64,000 nucleotides of DNA. Origin: a virus. Positions 15,011 through 23,255 of the stretch are shown piece by piece. Each line of letters starts with the position of its first letter. Within the stretch, counting starts at the first letter, position 1. A program made the translations under genes and the position numbers. The notes under the pieces were generated by a model, which was given only the letters and a program-made list of their open reading frames with translations, did no database searches and was not told where the DNA came from. The stretch spans positions 1 to 64,000 of IMG/VR virus record IMGVR_UViG_3300035698_010154, one strand, 5' to 3'.

Positions 15011-15199
15011 TTGTACAGTAGTGGTAAAGGGCTAACAGGTATTATAGAAGATCAATTTTACTTATCACATAAATCCCACATATCATTCTCAGAATCACAG
15101 AACATGGCTGATTTCGAAAGAGAAGCTTGTGTATCATTACTTATTAAAACCATAGAAGAAGAATCTAAGCAATACCAAAAAGCGACGAGCAATAAATAA
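15011..15199 (+). CDS. -1 frame extension of gp26-like chaperone
   Basis: 62 residues counted from a TTG at 15011, but the frame is open back through the T9 run and has no SD, so independent initiation is unlikely. The sequence (ISFSESQNMADFEREACVSL, LIKTIEEESKQYQK) resembles the C-terminal parts of tail chaperones that are read only after a frameshift: Ser-Phe-Ser, Glu-Arg-Glu-Ala, then a charged helix. The fusion would be about 325 residues. Confidence 0.65.
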   Translation: MYSSGKGLTGIIEDQFYLSHKSHISFSESQNMADFEREACVSLLIKTIEEESKQYQKATSNK

Positions 15200-15208
15200 A
15201 AGTCACGC

Positions 15209-15227
15209 TTAACTATATTATAGTTAA
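15209..15227. repeat. Inverted repeat
   Basis: TTAACTAT-ATT-ATAGTTAA, an 8-bp perfect stem with 3-base loop just upstream of a terminator. It could be an operator or an RNA processing hairpin. Confidence 0.4.
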
Positions 15228-15243
15228 AGGATATGGAGCAGTG

Positions 15244-15279
15244 AATCTCAAGGACTTTGTATGTCCTTGAGATTTTTGC
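15244..15279 (+). terminator. Rho-independent terminator
   Basis: AATCTCAAGGAC, 7-base loop, GTCCTTGAGATT, then a T run: a perfect 12-bp stem followed by TTT. It ends the gp19-gp26 transcript before the next late promoter. Confidence 0.85.
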
Positions 15280-15308
15280 TTTAGGAAGAGTGAGTGAGTA
15301 GGTTATAA

Positions 15309-15316
15309 TATAAATA
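15309..15316 (+). promoter_or_regulatory. T4-type late promoter before tape measure
   Basis: TATAAATA 40 bases before the tape-measure start, immediately behind the terminator. Confidence 0.8.
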
Positions 15317-15355
15317 ATGATTTACAATGTATAGCAATATTAATGAGGTTAAATA

Positions 15356-17236
15356 ATGTCTCCAACTCCTATTGAAAATATAGATAAAAACATTCAAAAG
15401 CTTGTCAGAAATATGGTTGTTAATGACGATAAAGTAGAAAATGCTGTTGATGATGTAGTTGATGCTGTTGAAGAACAAACAGAACAAACAGAAGAAAATT
15501 CTAAAAATTTTATGACAACTATTAAAGGAATTGGCGGGATGTTTAAAGATATTGGTGGTGGTATAAAATCATATTTTCAAAAAATGTATAGCGCCATATC
15601 GGGGCATCTAAGAGAAATATTAGGGCCTGTTGCAGAAGCATATGATTTTATGAAAGATACATTTAAAGGATTTTTTGATTCGATGAAAAGTGTATGGAAA
15701 ACTTTGTTTATTAATACTGGTATTCAACAAAAATTCATGGGTGATCTATTTAATGTTTTTAGAAGAAAAGAAAAGAAAGATGCTAGAGAAGGTGGTAAAG
15801 TTAAAAGAGTATTTCTGGGATTATTTGGAACATTAGCAGTATTGATTGGTATCGCAGTTGGTGCTCTCTTTGGTCTTGTTAGTAAGCCAATGCTGCTTAT
15901 TAGTAAACTTTTGCCAATAAAAACAATAGGGAAAATATTAAAAGCATTACCAGTAGTAGGAAGATTTTTTAGAAGAGTTGGTGTTTTTCTTTGGAGAATA
16001 AAGAAATACGGAAGAAAATTTATTAAAGCGGCATCAAAGTTCAAAATATTAGGGAAGCTTTTTAAAGGATTCGCATTTGGATTTAAATGGATAGCATGGC
16101 CACTTATTATAGGCATTGCTCTATTTGATACCATAAAAGCTTTTTTTACAACCGAAGGTGATGTGGTTACAAAACTTAAAGCATCAATGAGATCTGCTTT
16201 TGATAGTTTATTTGGATTTCCAATAGAACTAATAGGCTGGATAACAAATAAACTTTTTAGTCTATTTGGTATTAAAATCGATGCTACACAAAAAATTAAA
16301 GATTTTTTTCATTCAGTTATTGGTTGGGTTGTAGAAGAAGCTGTTAAACTATTCAAAGATCCTAAAAAATACTTTACAGATGTAATAGAAAGTATTAAAA
16401 AAATATTCTGGGATATGGCAACATGGATAAATGATCGGGGAGGATTTATAATCGAACCAATTACCTCGTTCTTCAAATCAGTTGGAGAGTGGTTTACTAA
16501 CATTGGTACATCTATCAAGAGTATTTTTACAGGTAGTGGCGATAAAGTAGAAGCAGCCAAAGCAATTCTATTAGGAATATTCGATACTTTATTTGAATTT
16601 CCATTAAAAGTACTGGGATGGCTTCCTAAAAAAATACTAGGATTTTTTGATATTGATATTGATCCTGGTCAATTTGTAATTGATATGTTTCATAATATTA
16701 TAAGTACTGTAGTTAATTTTGTGGTTGGATTATTTAAAGACCCCGGTAAATATATAGCTGCTTCAATGAAAATAGTAGAGAACGGTTGGAAAATTGTTAC
16801 AGATAAAATAACATCTATGTTTGATTTTGTGAAAGGATTTTTTATAGATTTAGTTGATTATTTTAAAGAGTTCTTTACTATAAAAAATATAGTAGGCAAA
16901 ATAAAAAGTGGATGGAATAATTTATTTGGAGAGAGCGATGAGGAAAATAAACAACTTACTCCAATGCCTTCTCCTTCTAGTGTTTCAGATGCTGTAAATG
17001 GACTTGAAAAACAAAAATTTATGAACAAAATGGGTCAATCTGAAGAAGCAACACAAACACAAAAAATAATTAGTAAGAATATAGATGATATGATAAAAGT
17101 ACTTAAAGAAGGTAATAAAGGTGGTGGAAACAATGCTATGTTGTTACCTGGTGGTGCTTATGGTGGCACTGGAAGAGAACCTATAGTAGATGAAAATGAA
17201 GCCTATGGATTAAACATGGCGAACCACTATAACTAA
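15356..17236 (+). CDS. gp29: Tail tape measure / baseplate hub protein gp29-like
   Basis: 626 residues (T4 gp29 has 590). The N-terminus is helical and acidic. Several hydrophobic segments follow, chiefly residues ~152-190 and ~240-262 (FGFKWIAWPLIIGIALFDTI). Residues ~281-340 and ~408-467 are an internal duplication: both contain FGFP or FEFP, a GW motif, IDxxQ, FHxxI and LFKDPxKY. This matches a tape-measure role, setting tail length and later entering the host membrane. Location between the frameshift chaperone and gp48 fits the T4 order. The C-terminus is Gly-rich. Confidence 0.8.
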   Translation: MSPTPIENIDKNIQKLVRNMVVNDDKVENAVDDVVDAVEEQTEQTEENSKNFMTTIKGIGGMFKDIGGGIKSYFQKMYSAISGHLREILGPVAEAYDFMKDTFKGFFDSMKSVWKTLFINTGIQQKFMGDLFNVFRRKEKKDAREGGKVKRVFLGLFGTLAVLIGIAVGALFGLVSKPMLLISKLLPIKTIGKILKALPVVGRFFRRVGVFLWRIKKYGRKFIKAASKFKILGKLFKGFAFGFKWIAWPLIIGIALFDTIKAFFTTEGDVVTKLKASMRSAFDSLFGFPIELIGWITNKLFSLFGIKIDATQKIKDFFHSVIGWVVEEAVKLFKDPKKYFTDVIESIKKIFWDMATWINDRGGFIIEPITSFFKSVGEWFTNIGTSIKSIFTGSGDKVEAAKAILLGIFDTLFEFPLKVLGWLPKKILGFFDIDIDPGQFVIDMFHNIISTVVNFVVGLFKDPGKYIAASMKIVENGWKIVTDKITSMFDFVKGFFIDLVDYFKEFFTIKNIVGKIKSGWNNLFGESDEENKQLTPMPSPSSVSDAVNGLEKQKFMNKMGQSEEATQTQKIISKNIDDMIKVLKEGNKGGGNNAMLLPGGAYGGTGREPIVDENEAYGLNMANHYN

Positions 17237-17259
17237 AGAGAAGGAGTAAGTAAAACAAT

Positions 17260-18462
17260 ATGCCAAAACGCGGCGGGATGTCAATAGAGAAGGGTTTCAA
17301 TAGAGATGTGAATTCATCAGCAAACGAGTTCGCATTTAAAGGAAATACTCTTATTAGAAATCCAGACTTTTCTCCATATACAACTTGGAAAAATGCTCTT
17401 TGGGTTCATATGGTGCCATTAAAGTTAGAGAATCAAAACTCTGCTGATAGGGGTGGATCAATTTCTATTGGTGGTGAGAACAGACCTACTTTTGCATTTT
17501 TAGCCCCTACAGATATATCAGAAAATATAAGTCATTCATGGGAAGGATTTGATTCTATTCAATCGAGATTAATGGGTAAGATTGTTGCCGGTGCTAAATT
17601 ATCAAATGAGCTTAAAGCTGTTGGTAACACATTTGCAAATATTAAAAAATCTATAGAAGGTGATAGTAAAAAACCTGGTGTATCCACTACAAGTGCCTTT
17701 GATTCTGCATTGCGTGCTGCTGGAAAAATGGCCGGAACAAATGTTCCTAAATTTAAAGTAGATACTCCTTTAAGATATATGGATTCTGGTAGAAGAGAAA
17801 TAACTATGGAATTTATATTGATGGCATCGAGTAAAGATACAGGTAGAATAAAAGAAGGTGATAGTATAAAACGAAGTGTAACGGATGTTGTTCATGATCT
17901 AATGATGTATTCATCACCTGCCATAAAAGATAACAATAGTACTGAATATGAATTTCCTTATATATGGAGACTTGAAACATCACCTAATAACTTTCTACTA
18001 TATGAGTTCTGTGCCTTAATTTCTGTACAGCCAACATGGAGCGCTCCTTATATAGATGGATATCCGTCTAATTGTAAATTAACACTTACATTTAAAGATC
18101 TATCACCGCTCTTTAGAACAACAATTGCTCACGGTTCCTCAGTTAATGTTATTGATAATACGAATACTGCCGAAATGTCTAATGCAGAATGGTTGGCAAC
18201 ATTCGAAGAACTAAAACCAACAGTCACGACACCTGATCTGATTAAAGGATTAATGGATGCTCGCACAAAATTAAAACGAACAACAGCAATATACGATTCT
18301 CTTTCATCTGGTAATGAAGAAAGTGTACTTAGATATTTTGCTAGTCAAGCCGAAGATGTTGCTAGAAGAGGTATTACTAGTGATGTTCAACAAACTCTTG
18401 CCGGTGGTATTCCTGGTCTAGCCAAGGTGACTCCTGTTATATCAATTTATCCAAGGCTATAG
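17260..18462 (+). CDS. gp48: Baseplate tail-tube cap protein gp48
   Basis: 400 residues (T4 gp48 has 364). The final third has PTWSAPYIDGYPSNCKLTLT and FKDLSPLF, typical of this family; the middle has DTPLRYMDSGRREITMEFIL. gp48 caps the hub and with gp54 seeds tube polymerisation. SD AAGGAG. It is the last plus-strand gene before the minus-strand block and converges on the small gene at 18463. Confidence 0.8.
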   Translation: MPKRGGMSIEKGFNRDVNSSANEFAFKGNTLIRNPDFSPYTTWKNALWVHMVPLKLENQNSADRGGSISIGGENRPTFAFLAPTDISENISHSWEGFDSIQSRLMGKIVAGAKLSNELKAVGNTFANIKKSIEGDSKKPGVSTTSAFDSALRAAGKMAGTNVPKFKVDTPLRYMDSGRREITMEFILMASSKDTGRIKEGDSIKRSVTDVVHDLMMYSSPAIKDNNSTEYEFPYIWRLETSPNNFLLYEFCALISVQPTWSAPYIDGYPSNCKLTLTFKDLSPLFRTTIAHGSSVNVIDNTNTAEMSNAEWLATFEELKPTVTTPDLIKGLMDARTKLKRTTAIYDSLSSGNEESVLRYFASQAEDVARRGITSDVQQTLAGGIPGLAKVTPVISIYPRL

Positions 18463-18717
18463 CTATACTAGGAATAGATCTTCTTCCAATTGATAATCAT
18501 TATATAATTTAAATCGCATATAATAGTATTTTAAATCATCAGTATATAATTTTACTTGATTACCATCAGCATATTCTATCGACATATAAGTAGTATTTGA
18601 ATATAATTTATCTAATTTATCGGTATGGGATTTAATCAACCAAGCATTGAATTTAATTTCATTCAAATCTCTTAATACTACTTTATCTCCGGGTTTAAAT
18701 CTATTTCTATTGCTCAT
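18463..18717 (-). CDS. Small KOW/SH3-like protein, paralogue A
   Basis: 84 residues: RNRFKPGDKVVLRDL opens a small barrel-like domain and the protein ends LEEDLFLV. The upstream neighbour on the same strand has both motifs (FKIGDRVVLREL and LEEELFLV), so they are tandem paralogues with an ATGA-type overlap. The function is unknown; small barrels with this motif often bind nucleic acid or act as assembly adaptors. Confidence 0.7.
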   Translation of the reverse strand: MSNRNRFKPGDKVVLRDLNEIKFNAWLIKSHTDKLDKLYSNTTYMSIEYADGNQVKLYTDDLKYYYMRFKLYNDYQLEEDLFLV

Positions 18718-19049
18718 ACTAGAAACAACTCCTCTTCTAGCTCAAATCCATCAAACTGCTCTTTATATAATTTTAATCTAAAGCAATATACCCCACCAAT
18801 CTCATTAAATTTCCACTTACTCCGCTCAGGATAAAAATTTAGAAAATTACCATCTATTCTTTTAACTGTTATATATTCTAAATTATGAAGATACATGTAT
18901 TCTTTTATATTTTTATAGTTGACATTGTTAGCTATCGTGCCACGCATATCCGGATTGCTTCTAATAAAGGAGCGTACTTCACCTAACTCTCGTAATACGA
19001 CTCTATCACCAATCTTAAATGGATTATTAAACCTCTTATCTTTTGCCAT
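18714..19049 (-). CDS. Small KOW/SH3-like protein, paralogue B
   Basis: 111 residues, MAKDKRFNNPFKIGDRVVLREL at the start and LEEELFLV at the end. It is longer than its paralogue by an insertion around residues 30-60 (IKEYMYLHNLEYITVKRIDG). It leads a two-gene minus-strand unit; no late-type promoter is visible upstream, so early expression is more likely. It borders the repeat-rich non-coding region. Confidence 0.7.
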   Translation of the reverse strand: MAKDKRFNNPFKIGDRVVLRELGEVRSFIRSNPDMRGTIANNVNYKNIKEYMYLHNLEYITVKRIDGNFLNFYPERSKWKFNEIGGVYCFRLKLYKEQFDGFELEEELFLV

Positions 19050-19207
19050 ATACTACTACCTATACACCCCATACCTAACTCAATTTATTTACATACACCT
19101 TTAATACAATATTACACCTTTATATATACCTATATAGTATCATAAATTATCTAGATTGTAAATGCTAAAAGTCAAATTTCTTTTAGTATGCTGTGTAGTA
19201 GTATATA

Positions 19208-19221
19208 GAGAGAGAGAGAGA
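19208..19221. repeat. GA microsatellite
   Basis: Seven GA units at the left edge of the repeat region. A (GAGAGG)-type run occurs again at about 21130-21152. Confidence 0.7.
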
Positions 19222-19234
19222 TTATTTTTGTGTT

Positions 19235-19800
19235 TTTAGGTGTATAAGTAGTGGTATGCTGAATAATAGAGCATTTTTATATTTTGATAGGTGCGATTTG
19301 GCCCCCGGGCGGCGTAAAATATATTTTGTAGATTTTTTAGGTGTATAAGTAGTAGTATGCTGAATAATAGAGCATTTTTAGCTGGGGTGTAGGTGCGATT
19401 TGGCCCCTACAGGCGACGTAAAATATGTTTTGTGTATTTTTGTGTATAAGTAGTGGTATGCTGAATAATAGAGCATTTTTAGGTGTAGGTAGGTGCGATT
19501 TGGCCCCGGGCGGCGTAAAATATGTTTTGTAGATTATATTTGTATATCACATTTACTATTCCGTAGTAGTAATAGTAGTAAGGTAAGTAGAGATTTTTTA
19601 GATGTATATAGCTGGTGTTAGTGCGATTTGGCCCCTATAGGCGTAAAAATATTTAGTAGATTATATAGTATATCACATTTACTATTTTGTGTATAAGTAG
19701 TGGTATGCTGAATAATAGAGCATTTATAGGCGTATATAGCTGGGGTAGGTGCGATTTGGCCCCCTACGGGCGGCGTAAAATATATTTTGTAAAATATAAT
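19235..19800. repeat. Repeat family A, ~100-bp units with two hairpins
   Basis: Unit: GTATAAGTAGTGGTATGCTG then AATAATAGAGCATTTTT, then TGCGATTTGGCCCC, a GC-rich hairpin and GTAAAATAT. The TGCGATTTGG core begins at 19292, 19394, 19494, 19622 and 19750. The first hairpin is ATGCT/AGCAT followed by a T run. The second varies but stays paired: GCCC/GGGC in the unit at 19750, GCC/GGC in those at 19394 and 19622. The first half is missing in the fourth unit. Confidence 0.8.
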
Positions 19801-19899
19801 CTATAAAATATATAGTATAAACTTGGGTTTGGGGTGTATTTGGATCATGATTTTGCCACTATTTTTGCCACTAGCGAATTTTCTGTATAGTAGTAGTGG

Positions 19900-20300
19900 A
19901 TTACTAAAATCGGTAGGCGGCCAAAAATATTTCTATTTACTAGTAGTGGGTAGGTAAATGTGTGTAGGTAGGTAGGTAGGTAGGTAGGTGGGTGTAAGTG
20001 TGGGTAAATGTGTGTAGGTAATAGTGTAAATCGGGCCGCCAAAAATTTCTATTTACTAGTAGTAAGTGAGTGGGTAAGTGGGTAAGTGGGTAAATTGGGC
20101 CGCCAAAAATTTTTATATTATAGTGGTGTACAAGTGAGTGTAGGTGGATAGGTAAGTATACTGAGTGTGCGAATGTGGGTAGGTAGGTAATAATGTAAAT
20201 CGGGCCGCCAAAAATTTTATATTATAGTAGTGTAAGTGAGTACTGAGTAAGTGGGTAATAGTGTAAATTGGGCGGCCAAAAATTTTTATTTAATAGTAGT
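19900..20300. repeat. Repeat family B, five copies of an AAAT(C/T)GGGCNGCC core
   Basis: Cores start near 19906, 20029, 20093, 20197 and 20266, each followed by CCAAAAAT, T-rich sequence, TAGTAGTG, and G/T-rich spacers such as GTGAGTGGGTAAGTGGG. Three cores read GGCCGCC; the first and last read GGCGGCC, as if the centre had been inverted. Confidence 0.75.
19964..19989. repeat. GTAG microsatellite
   Basis: About six GTAG units between the first and second copies of family B. Shorter GTAG runs occur at about 20177-20189. Confidence 0.8.
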
Positions 20301-20389
20301 GTAAGTGTGTAAGAGTACTGAGTGACTGTTCAAATATGGTAGAATCAAATTACGCCCCTATGCCAACAAAATTGCCCAATTCGAGGCAC

Positions 20390-20490
20390 TTTGTCCCCAA
20401 TTCTTGTAGTTTACCATACTTTGAACCCCCAATTCTTGTAATTTGCCCAATTCAACCCCCAATTCTTGTAATTTGCCCAATTCAACCCAC
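20390..20490. repeat. Repeat family C
   Basis: Three copies of CCCCAATTCTTGTA(A/G)TTT, starting near 20395, 20427 and 20458, separated by GCCCAATTCAA. Period about 30 bases. Confidence 0.75.
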
Positions 20491-20501
20491 TTTTCTATAA
20501 T

Positions 20502-20552
20502 TACAACATATATATTGTAAAAATCGGCATGCGTACAACATATATATTGTAT
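20502..20552. repeat. Direct repeat ACAACATATATATTGTA
   Basis: Two copies (about 20503 and 20535), each itself close to palindromic, so they could be protein-binding sites. ATCGGCATGCG lies between them. Confidence 0.6.
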
Positions 20553-20620
20553 ATATTCTCACTATGGCGCACGCTACATAGAGCGTACCTACCTACACTT
20601 GACCAGATATAGTAAATAAT

Positions 20621-20639
20621 CGCCTCAAATAATGAGGCG
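20621..20639. repeat. Perfect GC-rich hairpin
   Basis: CGCCTCA-AATAA-TGAGGCG, 7-bp perfect stem with a 5-base loop, inside the repeat region. Confidence 0.6.
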
Positions 20640-20803
20640 AAGTAGGTGGTGGCGTTTTGTGTATATGTGTGTATGTGTATGTGTAGGTGGTGGCGGCGAA
20701 GTAGGTAAATATATAGACATTGTGTATATGTGTATGTGTATATGTATGTGTAGCGAATAGAGTAAGGTAGGCATGTAGGTGGGGGGTAGGGGGTGACAAT
20801 AGG

Positions 20804-20886
20804 TAAAGCGCTATGTAGGACAATGGGTAAAATTATGTAGGACAATATGAAGCGCTATGTAGGACAATATGAAGCGCTATGTAGGA
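20804..20886. repeat. Repeat family D
   Basis: AAGCGCTATGTAGGACAAT at about 20806, 20850 and 20872 (last copy ends in GAG), with a partial copy ATTATGTAGGACAAT at 20832. AGCGCT is itself palindromic. Confidence 0.7.
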
Positions 20887-20919
20887 GAGAGAGATATATA
20901 TAGGGTGGGTGTAAGGGTG

Positions 20920-21085
20920 CGGCTCCAGGGGGGACGTGAAATCGGGGTTATATGGCTCCAGGGAACGTGAAATCGGGGTTATATGGCTCCAGAACGTGCG
21001 AAACGGCTCCAGAACGTGAAATCGGGGTTATATGGCTCCAGAACGTGCGAATCGGCCCCAGGGAACGTGAAATCGGGGTTATGCG
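20920..21085. repeat. Repeat family E
   Basis: Units of GGCTCCAG, (GGA)ACGTG and AAATCGGGGTTATAT. GGCTCCAG occurs five times (about 20921, 20954, 20985, 21005, 21035), plus GGCCCCAG at about 21054. Some units carry GTGCGAA instead of GTGAAATC. A single echo, GGCTCCGTGCGAATG, is at about 51563. Confidence 0.75.
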
Positions 21086-21339
21086 AATGTGATGCACTTT
21101 ATCTTGGATTTTCTGGGCCTGCAAAAAAGGAGAGGGAGAGGGAGAGGGAGAGATATAGTGAATAGGGTGTGGGTGCCTCTATTAGTGTAATTGAATGTGA
21201 GACATTATGGGTGGGATTTTCTGGGCTCACAAAAGGAGCATTATATTAACTACCACTTTGTGGTATACTACTACTCGCTTATACTGGGTAGTAATAGTAA
21301 GTAATATACTACTATGTAGGTAAGTATATCAAATTATAT

Positions 21340-21530
21340 TACTTATGCTTATATAACTTATGATGTTATATATCTTATAATGTTATATGATCTTATATGC
21401 CTTGATGTTATGCTTATATATCTTATAATGTTATATGATCTTATAATGTTATATATCTTATATGCCTTGATGTTATGCTTATATTACTTATAATGTTATA
21501 TTATATGATCTTATGCTTATGCTTAGTAGT
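21340..21530. repeat. Repeat family F, AT-rich
   Basis: Irregular tandem repeats of TTATAATGTTATATGATC and CCTTGATGTTATGCTTATAT. An AT-rich, easily melted tract of this kind beside clustered repeats is common at replication origins. Confidence 0.65.
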
Positions 21531-21651
21531 CTTTCTTTCTTTCTCTCTTTCTCGTGTCATAACAGTAGTAGTAGTAATCTTATGCTTATGCTTATGCCTA
21601 CTATGCCTACTACTACCTATCTAAACCCACCTACTACTACACCTCATAGTC

Positions 21652-21960
21652 TCATAGTAGTAGTAAATGGTATACCTTATATTTGATTTTGTTATATATA
21701 GTATCTTCTGCTTCATCTTTTGAATCGAAAATGTAGTTCTTTTTTATTGTATGCTCCAAATGTAGTCGCAAATCATTCTTATTAAGATATCCATACAGAC
21801 CATAATCATGATTAGTATAATAACCCGGTAACAGATTTAGTTCATCAATTGTACTTATTAAGTGAATATTATTACCATTTGATACCACTTCTAGATCCGA
21901 GAAATGGTTAGGCTGAAATGATGTATTGCGTATATATTGAATAAGTTCATGAGTATCCAT
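21652..21960 (-). CDS. Hypothetical protein
   Basis: 102 residues starting MDTHELIQYIRNTS. It looks like a real globular protein (DLEVVSNGNNIHLISTIDEL) but matches no family I know. The start is preceded by AAAGGT, one of several AAAGGTATA repeats in the 21961-22020 leader. First gene to the right of the repeat region, transcribed toward it. Confidence 0.6.
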   Translation of the reverse strand: MDTHELIQYIRNTSFQPNHFSDLEVVSNGNNIHLISTIDELNLLPGYYTNHDYGLYGYLNKNDLRLHLEHTIKKNYIFDSKDEAEDTIYNKIKYKVYHLLLL

Positions 21961-21993
21961 ACCTTTATTTTATACCTTTATACCTTTATTTTA

Positions 21994-22344
21994 CTATACA
22001 CCTTTACCTATACCTTTATTAATCTTTTTACGTTTTAAGTCTATCAGTTCAAAGAGGTGTCTATGTATTTTATATTTCAATATAGCCTTAGAATAGTATT
22101 TTATGGCTAGGTTTGAATAAGTGTTAGCAGTCTCAAGTTGTGAGTGTGTTGTGCAACTTTGAATTATTTTTACTACTCTTTTGATTATAGTATGATCTCT
22201 ATTCATCATTTTATTCATTCCTCTACTACTACTTCTACTTATTAGAAATATTGTTATCATTATATCTACAATTGTCAATATGATAACTATTATATTATTG
22301 ATATACTTACATATACAATACAGTATATCATGATGTATTTTCAT
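21994..22344 (-). CDS. Small membrane protein, hypothetical
   Basis: 116 residues with one hydrophobic segment at ~10-37 (NNIIVIILTIVDIMITIFLI) then a basic, helical domain. Its start overlaps the end of the small gene at 22328-22480, so translation is probably coupled. No family recognised. Confidence 0.55.
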   Translation of the reverse strand: MKIHHDILYCICKYINNIIVIILTIVDIMITIFLISRSSSRGMNKMMNRDHTIIKRVVKIIQSCTTHSQLETANTYSNLAIKYYSKAILKYKIHRHLFELIDLKRKKINKGIGKGV

Positions 22345-22480
22345 TGTTCAGTATTTTCATTGCTTGAGTGATTCGTTTTCTCAAACTCGGTGGTCTGATC
22401 TTATCCTCCTCCTGTGCTCTACTACGAGCGATTCTCCATCTATTCCTATTTAATAGTCTTCTAGCTGTTTTATATTTCAT
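22328..22480 (-). CDS. Small basic protein
   Basis: 50 residues, Arg-rich (MKYKTARRLLNRNRWRIARS), possibly nucleic-acid binding. The ATG at 22480 overlaps the stop of the upstream gene (ATGA) and its end overlaps the next gene, the usual coupling in this genome. No database-type motif. Confidence 0.5.
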   Translation of the reverse strand: MKYKTARRLLNRNRWRIARSRAQEEDKIRPPSLRKRITQAMKILNNENTS

Positions 22481-22773
22481 TTTATACTACCCTCCTCCTT
22501 CATAAGTTTTTCATTCATCATATTCTTATAGTTATATTTTAGCATGTTTTTATCAGTAAATGGATTCCACTCTTCTATCTCAGTAACATTTATCTGTGTT
22601 CCCTTAAATGCTTGTATATCATACCATCTATTAAAATGAATATTCTTCTCTATCTTGAGGTTGTTATCATTTTTAAGAAGATCATGTATATTGATAACCT
22701 CCGTGGTCATGAATACAAGAATAATCGCGATGATTATTAGCACAATTGAGTTAAGATTTTCATTCATACGCAC
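22477..22773 (-). CDS. Membrane-anchored hypothetical protein
   Basis: 98 residues with an N-terminal hydrophobic helix (SIVLIIIAIILVFMTTEVI, residues 9-27) followed by a polar domain. This could be a signal anchor placing the C-terminus outside. It lies second in the minus-strand unit starting at 23088. Confidence 0.55.
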   Translation of the reverse strand: MRMNENLNSIVLIIIAIILVFMTTEVINIHDLLKNDNNLKIEKNIHFNRWYDIQAFKGTQINVTEIEEWNPFTDKNMLKYNYKNMMNEKLMKEEGSIK

Positions 22774-22814
22774 TCACTCTACCTCCCTACCTTCTTTTTA
22801 TTTACAAGTTACAC

Positions 22815-22847
22815 ACCAGTAAGTATAGATTTCATGTACTTACTGGT
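22815..22847. repeat. Perfect inverted repeat between minus-strand genes
   Basis: ACCAGTAAGTA, 11-base loop, TACTTACTGGT: an 11-bp perfect stem. No T run on either side, so an attenuating or processing hairpin, or an operator, is more likely than a simple terminator. Confidence 0.55.
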
Positions 22848-22866
22848 CATTATCAAATATTATTAC

Positions 22867-23088
22867 CTATACACCCTTATATCCGATTTTTATCTTCTTA
22901 GTATTTACCTTTGGTTTTATCTCAAAATGTGATAAATTGTAACAACTCCTTGATTTGCCATCCCATACAGCCACATCATATGTAATATGATCATTTTCTC
23001 TTATATAGATCCCTGTTATAAACCCCACATTATCAAGATGAACAATTTCAACTTCTGTTCCGACTGGTACCACTTCAATTTGATCCAT
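22867..23088 (-). CDS. Small beta-barrel-like hypothetical protein
   Basis: 73 residues: VVPVGTEVEIVHLDNVGFIT and ITYDVAVWDG suggest a small SH3-like barrel, in the general style of the pair at 18463-19049 but not clearly related. First gene of a minus-strand unit; SD AAAGGTG before ATG. Confidence 0.6.
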   Translation of the reverse strand: MDQIEVVPVGTEVEIVHLDNVGFITGIYIRENDHITYDVAVWDGKSRSCYNLSHFEIKPKVNTKKIKIGYKGV

Positions 23089-23099
23089 ATTTACACCTT

Positions 23100-23107
23100 T
23101 ATTTATA
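23100..23107 (-). promoter_or_regulatory. T4-type late promoter (minus strand)
   Basis: TATAAATA on the minus strand ending only 11 bases before the start at 23088, so the transcript would have an extremely short leader. The match may be coincidental in this AT-rich DNA. Confidence 0.45.
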
Positions 23108-23173
23108 CTTTATTTTCTTAATAATAACATAAAAAATATATTTTGTAAATGAACTTTGTTTTATACTTTTGTG

Positions 23174-23181
23174 TATAAATA
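23174..23181 (+). promoter_or_regulatory. T4-type late promoter before gp53
   Basis: TATAAATA 75 bases before the gp53 start, divergent from the minus-strand unit. Confidence 0.75.
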
Positions 23182-23255
23182 TAAAAGAGAAAGGGTGTAG
23201 TTTTTATATAATATACAGGTGTCGGTAGTAGGGTAGTAGGGTAGGAGTGTAGGTT

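Larger units (their letters stand above)
19050..21651. other. 2.6-kb non-coding region made of several tandem repeat families
   Basis: No believable gene on either strand. The few open frames here are low-complexity (Tyr/Thr/His-rich) and lack starts with SDs. The DNA is a mosaic of distinct direct-repeat families (listed separately), with GC-rich islands in an otherwise AT-rich genome, GTAG and GA microsatellites and hairpins. Genes on both sides point leftward (minus strand), so a long minus-strand RNA could cross it. Candidates: replication origin, structured RNA array, or recombination hot spot. Confidence 0.8.

Noticed and set aside
15011-15199. Independent gene starting at TTG 15011
   Set aside because: No SD, and the frame is open upstream through the T9 run, so a frameshift extension is more likely.
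19235-20300. CRISPR array
   Set aside because: Repeat units contain no constant-length unique spacers; whole units are similar, and no cas genes are near.
19845-20845. Minus-strand frames of 65-114 codons in the repeat region
   Set aside because: Composition is Tyr/Thr/His/Pro low complexity produced by GTAG and GTGT repeats, with no SD and no protein-like pattern.
20983-21165. Plus-strand 60-codon frame over repeat family E
   Set aside because: It only translates the tandem repeat and ends in a GA run.
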